In this document: positions 35,114-38,340 of the stretch, in pieces
Numbering within the stretch: position 1 is the stretch's first letter
Layout of the letters: each line of letters opens with the position of its first letter
Origin: an uncultured Flammeovirgaceae bacterium
GTDB lineage: Bacteria > Bacteroidota > Bacteroidia > Cytophagales > Cyclobacteriaceae
Direction: 5' to 3'
Length of the DNA: 38,340 bases
Assembly (NCBI GenBank): GCA_937884755.1
Contig: CAKZYJ010000394.1
Span: 1 to 38,340, forward strand
Translations under genes and position numbers: made by a program
The notes under the pieces: generated by a model
Database searches by the model: none
What the model was told of the DNA's origin: nothing
What the model saw: only the letters and a program-made list of their open reading frames with translations

Positions 35114-36974
35114 CCATTTTCTCCGTCTTTTCACCTTCTTGCTCGATGCCAATTAATTCGTTTTCGTATGGCAAGTTCGACTCAGGAGTTTCAGAGAATG
35201 GAACATTTTGAGGGATGTAATCCTCCGGTGCCCCTGGCTTACTGTAGTCGTACGGCCAACGATAAACGGTCGGAATCTCTCCTGGCCAGTTTCCGTGACC
35301 TGGATTACGTGGTGTCGTCCACTCTAGGGTATTCGACTTCCAAGGATTTAACGGAGCCAGACGGCCACGGAAAATGCTGTAGAAGAAGTTGTATGCGAAT
35401 ATCAACTGTCCACCAAAGGTAAGTATAGCCGCAATTGTGATAAACATATTTAGATCAGCAAATGCCCCAAACGGATCAAAGGTGGTAAACGAATAGTATC
35501 GACGCGGGAAACCAGCAATACCAATGTAGTGCATAGGGAAGAACACCATATACACTCCAATAAACGTCATCCAGAAGTGAACGTAGCCCAATCCTTTATC
35601 CATCATTCGACCAAACATTTTTGGGAACCAATGGTAGACCCCAGCCATCAGCCCGAAGAATGATGCACTACCCATTACCAGGTGGAAGTGAGCCACTACG
35701 AAATAGGTATCATGAAGCTGTATATCGATGGCGGAGTTACCCAAGAAGATCCCCGTGAGTCCCCCCGATATGAACACCGAAACCAATCCGATGGAAAACA
35801 TCATGGCTGTGGTAAAGCGAATATTTCCCTTCCACAGCGTAGTGAGATAGTTAAATACCTTCACTGCCGAAGGCACCGCTATAATCAGAGTCAGGAACAT
35901 GAAGATGGACCCTAAGAAGGGATTTAATCCTGATACAAACATATGGTGTGCCCACACTACAAATGAAAGGATAGTGATACCTAACATGGAACCAACCATG
36001 GCCCGATAACCGAAGATAGGCTTACGAGCGTTAGTGGCAATAATCTCAGAAGTAATACCTAGGGCAGGTAGAAGTACAATGTATACTTCTGGGTGTCCGA
36101 GGAACCAGAACAAGTGCTGATAAAGGATCGGACTACCACCAATATTTGGCAGTGCTTCTCCGTTAATAAATATCTCTGATAGATAGAAGCTGGTACCAAA
36201 GCTACGATCAAATATTAGTAGTAATGCGGCAGCTACCAAAACTGGGAAAGATAACAAACCAATAATCGCGGTCAGGAAAAAAGCCCAGATCGTTAACGGC
36301 AACCGAGCGAAAGACATACCCTTCGTCCGCAAGTTGATAACGGTAGTGATATAGTTAATACCTCCCAGTAGTGTGGAGGCAATAAAGAATACCATCGCTA
36401 CCAGCCAAAGCGTCATTCCTAATCCCGATCCCTGAATAGCCTGGGGCAAAGCACTCAATGGCGGATATACCACCCAACCACCGGCTGCTGGACCTGTTTC
36501 TAGAAATAATGATGAAAGCATTACCATACTGGCCAAAAAGAAGAACCAGTACGATAGCATATTCATGAAACCTGATGCCATATCACGGGCACCAATTTGC
36601 AAGGGTATCAGGAAGTTACTGAAAGTACCACTTAACCCGGCGGTAAGCACAAAGAAAACCATAATAGTTCCGTGCATGGTTACCATAGCCAGATAAAATT
36701 CAGGGTCAAGACTTCCGGTTTCCGAAATCCAACCCCCTAAAATTGGCTTCAGGAAAGTCATATCCATGTTAGGAAACCCTAACTGAAGCCGAAAGAAAAT
36801 TGAGAGTAAACCACCAATAAATGCCCACAGTATTCCAGTAATTAGAAACTGCTTGGCAATCATTTTATGATCGGTACTGAATACATAGGTGGTAATAAAA
36901 TTACCGTGATGCTCGTCGTGGTGATCGTGGCTATGCTCTTGCTCTACTGCGTGTTCAATATTTGCCGTCGCCAT
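35094..36974 (-). CDS. ctaD: cytochrome c oxidase subunit I
   Basis: A 626-residue catalytic subunit with about twelve membrane helices. Heme a ligand H101 lies in MHGTIMVFF. The CuB ligands are the His of HPEVY (H294) with the cross-linked Tyr (Y298) and the HH pair in VWAHHMFVSG; the heme a/a3 ligands are in HFH of VVAHFHLVMG. E296 in HPEVY marks an A1-type D-channel, and SAVKVFNY carries the K-channel Lys. The N-terminus has an unusual His/Asp/Glu-rich stretch (about 8-23). It starts 24 bases after the ctaC stop and is longer than typical subunit I (about 550) because of the C-terminal extension. Confidence 0.97.
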   Translation of the reverse strand: MATANIEHAVEQEHSHDHHDEHHGNFITTYVFSTDHKMIAKQFLITGILWAFIGGLLSIFFRLQLGFPNMDMTFLKPILGGWISETGSLDPEFYLAMVTMHGTIMVFFVLTAGLSGTFSNFLIPLQIGARDMASGFMNMLSYWFFFLASMVMLSSLFLETGPAAGGWVVYPPLSALPQAIQGSGLGMTLWLVAMVFFIASTLLGGINYITTVINLRTKGMSFARLPLTIWAFFLTAIIGLLSFPVLVAAALLLIFDRSFGTSFYLSEIFINGEALPNIGGSPILYQHLFWFLGHPEVYIVLLPALGITSEIIATNARKPIFGYRAMVGSMLGITILSFVVWAHHMFVSGLNPFLGSIFMFLTLIIAVPSAVKVFNYLTTLWKGNIRFTTAMMFSIGLVSVFISGGLTGIFLGNSAIDIQLHDTYFVVAHFHLVMGSASFFGLMAGVYHWFPKMFGRMMDKGLGYVHFWMTFIGVYMVFFPMHYIGIAGFPRRYYSFTTFDPFGAFADLNMFITIAAILTFGGQLIFAYNFFYSIFRGRLAPLNPWKSNTLEWTTPRNPGHGNWPGEIPTVYRWPYDYSKPGAPEDYIPQNVPFSETPESNLPYENELIGIEQEGEKTEKMDESNAK

Positions 36975-36998
36975 AATATTATCTTCGTAAGCGTTTTC

Positions 36999-38075
36999 TT
37001 AGTTAATCTTTTCTACTTCTACATTGTTTTGCTCTTCGGACAAGTCCATGCCCGCACTAATCACTGCCAGTTCTTTCAGGTCGCTGGGGACTTTCGCCAG
37101 GTAATCAGGATTGTTCTGTAACCAAGGCTGCTTACCAGCTTTCCAGGCTTCATAATCGGCTGGCTCATCCACAATTAAGCGAAGACGCATAGAGAAGTGA
37201 CCTCGTCCGCAAACCTCCGTACAGAATACATAGTAATTATAATCTGGATCACCAGTTTCCTCACGCATTTCAGCGGTAGTCTTGGTAGCTACAAAATGAA
37301 AGCGTGTAGGCATCCCCGGAACTGCATCCTGCTTTAAACGAAATTCAGGAACATATACACTATGTAGCACATCCCGAGCCCTAATCTTAAATAATACTGG
37401 CTTTCCCTTAGGAACATGAATCTCCGTGGTAGAAGTGAAGTCATCAAACGATGCCTTGTCGGTGAAATCCATTCCCCAAATATTTTCTGCATCGATTAGA
37501 CGATAATCATAATTACCTAATTGCCCGTCTGTTCCAGGATACCGAACCGTCCAACCGAATTGATACCCTAAGATTTCTATAACCTCTGAATCATCAGGAG
37601 CCTTATCAGTAATATCAGTCCAAGCCTTCCAACCCGAGAACACTAAAATTGAAAGTACGATGGCCGGGATAACCGTCCAGATCACTTCGAGTTTGCTGTT
37701 GTCTGGGTAGAATAATGCTCTCTTAGTGTCTTTATATTGGTATCTATAAGAAAAGTAAAATAACAGGATATGAGTGAGTATGAAGATAAACCCAGTCACA
37801 GCCATTGTAATCCAGAACAACTGGTCAGTAACCACACCGTGCTCGGAAGCAACGGGAGGATTATACTTGTCAAACTCTCCTACCGAATACCAAACCATCA
37901 GTCCTCCTGCGATAATCAGGAAAGCCATAAAAAGCATAGCGATCACACCGTTTCCCGTAGAAGCATACTTTTTATCGGTACCGCGCGCAACATTTACTAA
38001 TCTTAGTATCCTCAGTATAGTAAAGAGGATGACCAAGAAAAGTACGATTCCAACTACAATCAAAAACTGAATCAT
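36999..38075 (-). CDS. ctaC: cytochrome c oxidase subunit II (CuA)
   Basis: A 358-residue subunit with four hydrophobic segments instead of the usual two: two at 3-26 and 43-63, then the canonical pair at about 86-109 and 130-150. The periplasmic CuA domain has all ligands: H238 in LHSVYVPEF, C285, E287, C289, H293 and M296 in CTEVCGRGHFSM. There is no CxxCH heme motif at the C-terminus, so this is an aa3 and not a caa3 enzyme. It is preceded by the actF end, 21 bases away. Confidence 0.96.
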   Translation of the reverse strand: MIQFLIVVGIVLFLVILFTILRILRLVNVARGTDKKYASTGNGVIAMLFMAFLIIAGGLMVWYSVGEFDKYNPPVASEHGVVTDQLFWITMAVTGFIFILTHILLFYFSYRYQYKDTKRALFYPDNSKLEVIWTVIPAIVLSILVFSGWKAWTDITDKAPDDSEVIEILGYQFGWTVRYPGTDGQLGNYDYRLIDAENIWGMDFTDKASFDDFTSTTEIHVPKGKPVLFKIRARDVLHSVYVPEFRLKQDAVPGMPTRFHFVATKTTAEMREETGDPDYNYYVFCTEVCGRGHFSMRLRLIVDEPADYEAWKAGKQPWLQNNPDYLAKVPSDLKELAVISAGMDLSEEQNNVEVEKIN

Positions 38076-38096
38076 ATACGTAAATTTATCAACTCA

Positions 38097-38340
38097 TTAA
38101 GTGTGATGATGTAAACTCTCTTGCAACATTGGGTGGTTACGAGCCACTAAAGGCGCCTTGGCTAAGTTGCCCAGCACTACAAATAGAAAGACCGACAAGT
38201 AGACCATCGCCAACCCAATTTCCAATATTCCAAAATTTCCGTTTTCTTTCAGGACTCCCGGTGTGACCATTAGGTAGAAGTCCAGCCAGTGCCCGACTAG
38301 CACTACGGTGCAAACGACTTTAATAAATATTGTATGCCGT
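38097..38340 (-). CDS. actF: ActF, alternative complex III subunit (3' end only)
   Basis: The reading frame is open to the window edge, and about 80 C-terminal residues are visible. VGHWLDFYLMVTPGV and a following hydrophobic helix (ILEIGLAMVYLSVFLFVVL) match the end of ActF, a multi-pass subunit of the quinol:cytochrome c oxidoreductase of Bacteroidota. The GTG near 38303 is internal, not a start. The gene is followed 21 bases later by ctaC, so complex III and oxidase genes are likely one operon. The protein ends in three His. Confidence 0.85.
   Translation of the reverse strand, partial: RHTIFIKVVCTVVLVGHWLDFYLMVTPGVLKENGNFGILEIGLAMVYLSVFLFVVLGNLAKAPLVARNHPMLQESLHHHT

Noticed and set aside
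36999-38075. caa3-type oxidase
   Set aside because: Subunit II ends without a CxxCH heme c motif, so the enzyme is of aa3 type.

Overview
The window comes from the chromosome of a Bacteroidota bacterium, most likely of the Cytophagales type. Three things point there. One is a secreted protein with a C-terminal type IX secretion sorting domain. The second is a respiratory cluster in the order actF, coxB, coxA, ctaA, ctaB, two subunit III genes, subunit IV and SCO, which is typical of Bacteroidota with alternative complex III. The third is the set of families present: an S9 peptidase, BNR-repeat and PD40 proteins, and an NtrY-like kinase. I see no rRNA, tRNA, insertion sequence, phage gene or CRISPR array. 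Genus cannot be fixed from the sequence alone.

Layout. (1) 98-5409, plus strand: five two-component genes: a lone receiver, an NtrC-type sigma-54 activator, a PAS histidine kinase overlapping an Rcp1-type receiver, and a receiver-PAS-histidine kinase hybrid. (2) 5656-7506: a decaying stretch with small envelope/stress-type genes (DUF4235, YtxH), a DUF1206 membrane-protein pseudogene that I reconstruct from several frames, a second possible gene remnant, and a bidirectional terminator-like hairpin. (3) 7647-11713, plus strand: GNAT acetyltransferase, GrpB-family protein, PD40 lipoprotein, then an overlapping DUF2157/GDYXXLXY pair. (4) 11723-22424, minus strand: a 1281-residue multi-membrane-segment NtrY-like kinase followed after 5 bases by a 1227-residue outer-membrane protein, and an S9 peptidase upstream. 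(5) 22934-25669, plus strand: a secreted 14-repeat FG-GAP-like protein with a sorting domain, after a very AT-rich 0.5 kb leader. (6) 25737-28883, minus strand: a BNR-repeat exported protein. (7) 28958-38340: the terminal oxidase cluster on the minus strand, with a DUF420 gene on the plus strand inside it.

How the genes work together. The right-hand third encodes an aa3-type (A1-like) cytochrome c oxidase: CuA subunit II, heme-copper subunit I, two subunit III proteins and a subunit IV. It also encodes the heme A pathway (CtaB makes heme O, CtaA makes heme A) and copper/thiol assembly factors (SCO, possibly the CxxC mini-protein). The end of ActF, a subunit of alternative complex III that passes electrons from quinol to cytochrome c, lies at the window edge. 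The left-hand end is a signalling island whose only obvious DNA-acting output is the sigma-54 activator. The centre is mostly cell-surface and secretion functions.

I found no clearly new multi-gene system. The best leads are the DUF1206 pseudogene, the coupled sensor kinase and giant barrel, a weak array of about 40-bp repeats upstream of that kinase, the 81-bp perfect identity between non-adjacent repeats of the surface protein, and the compact receiver/kinase island.
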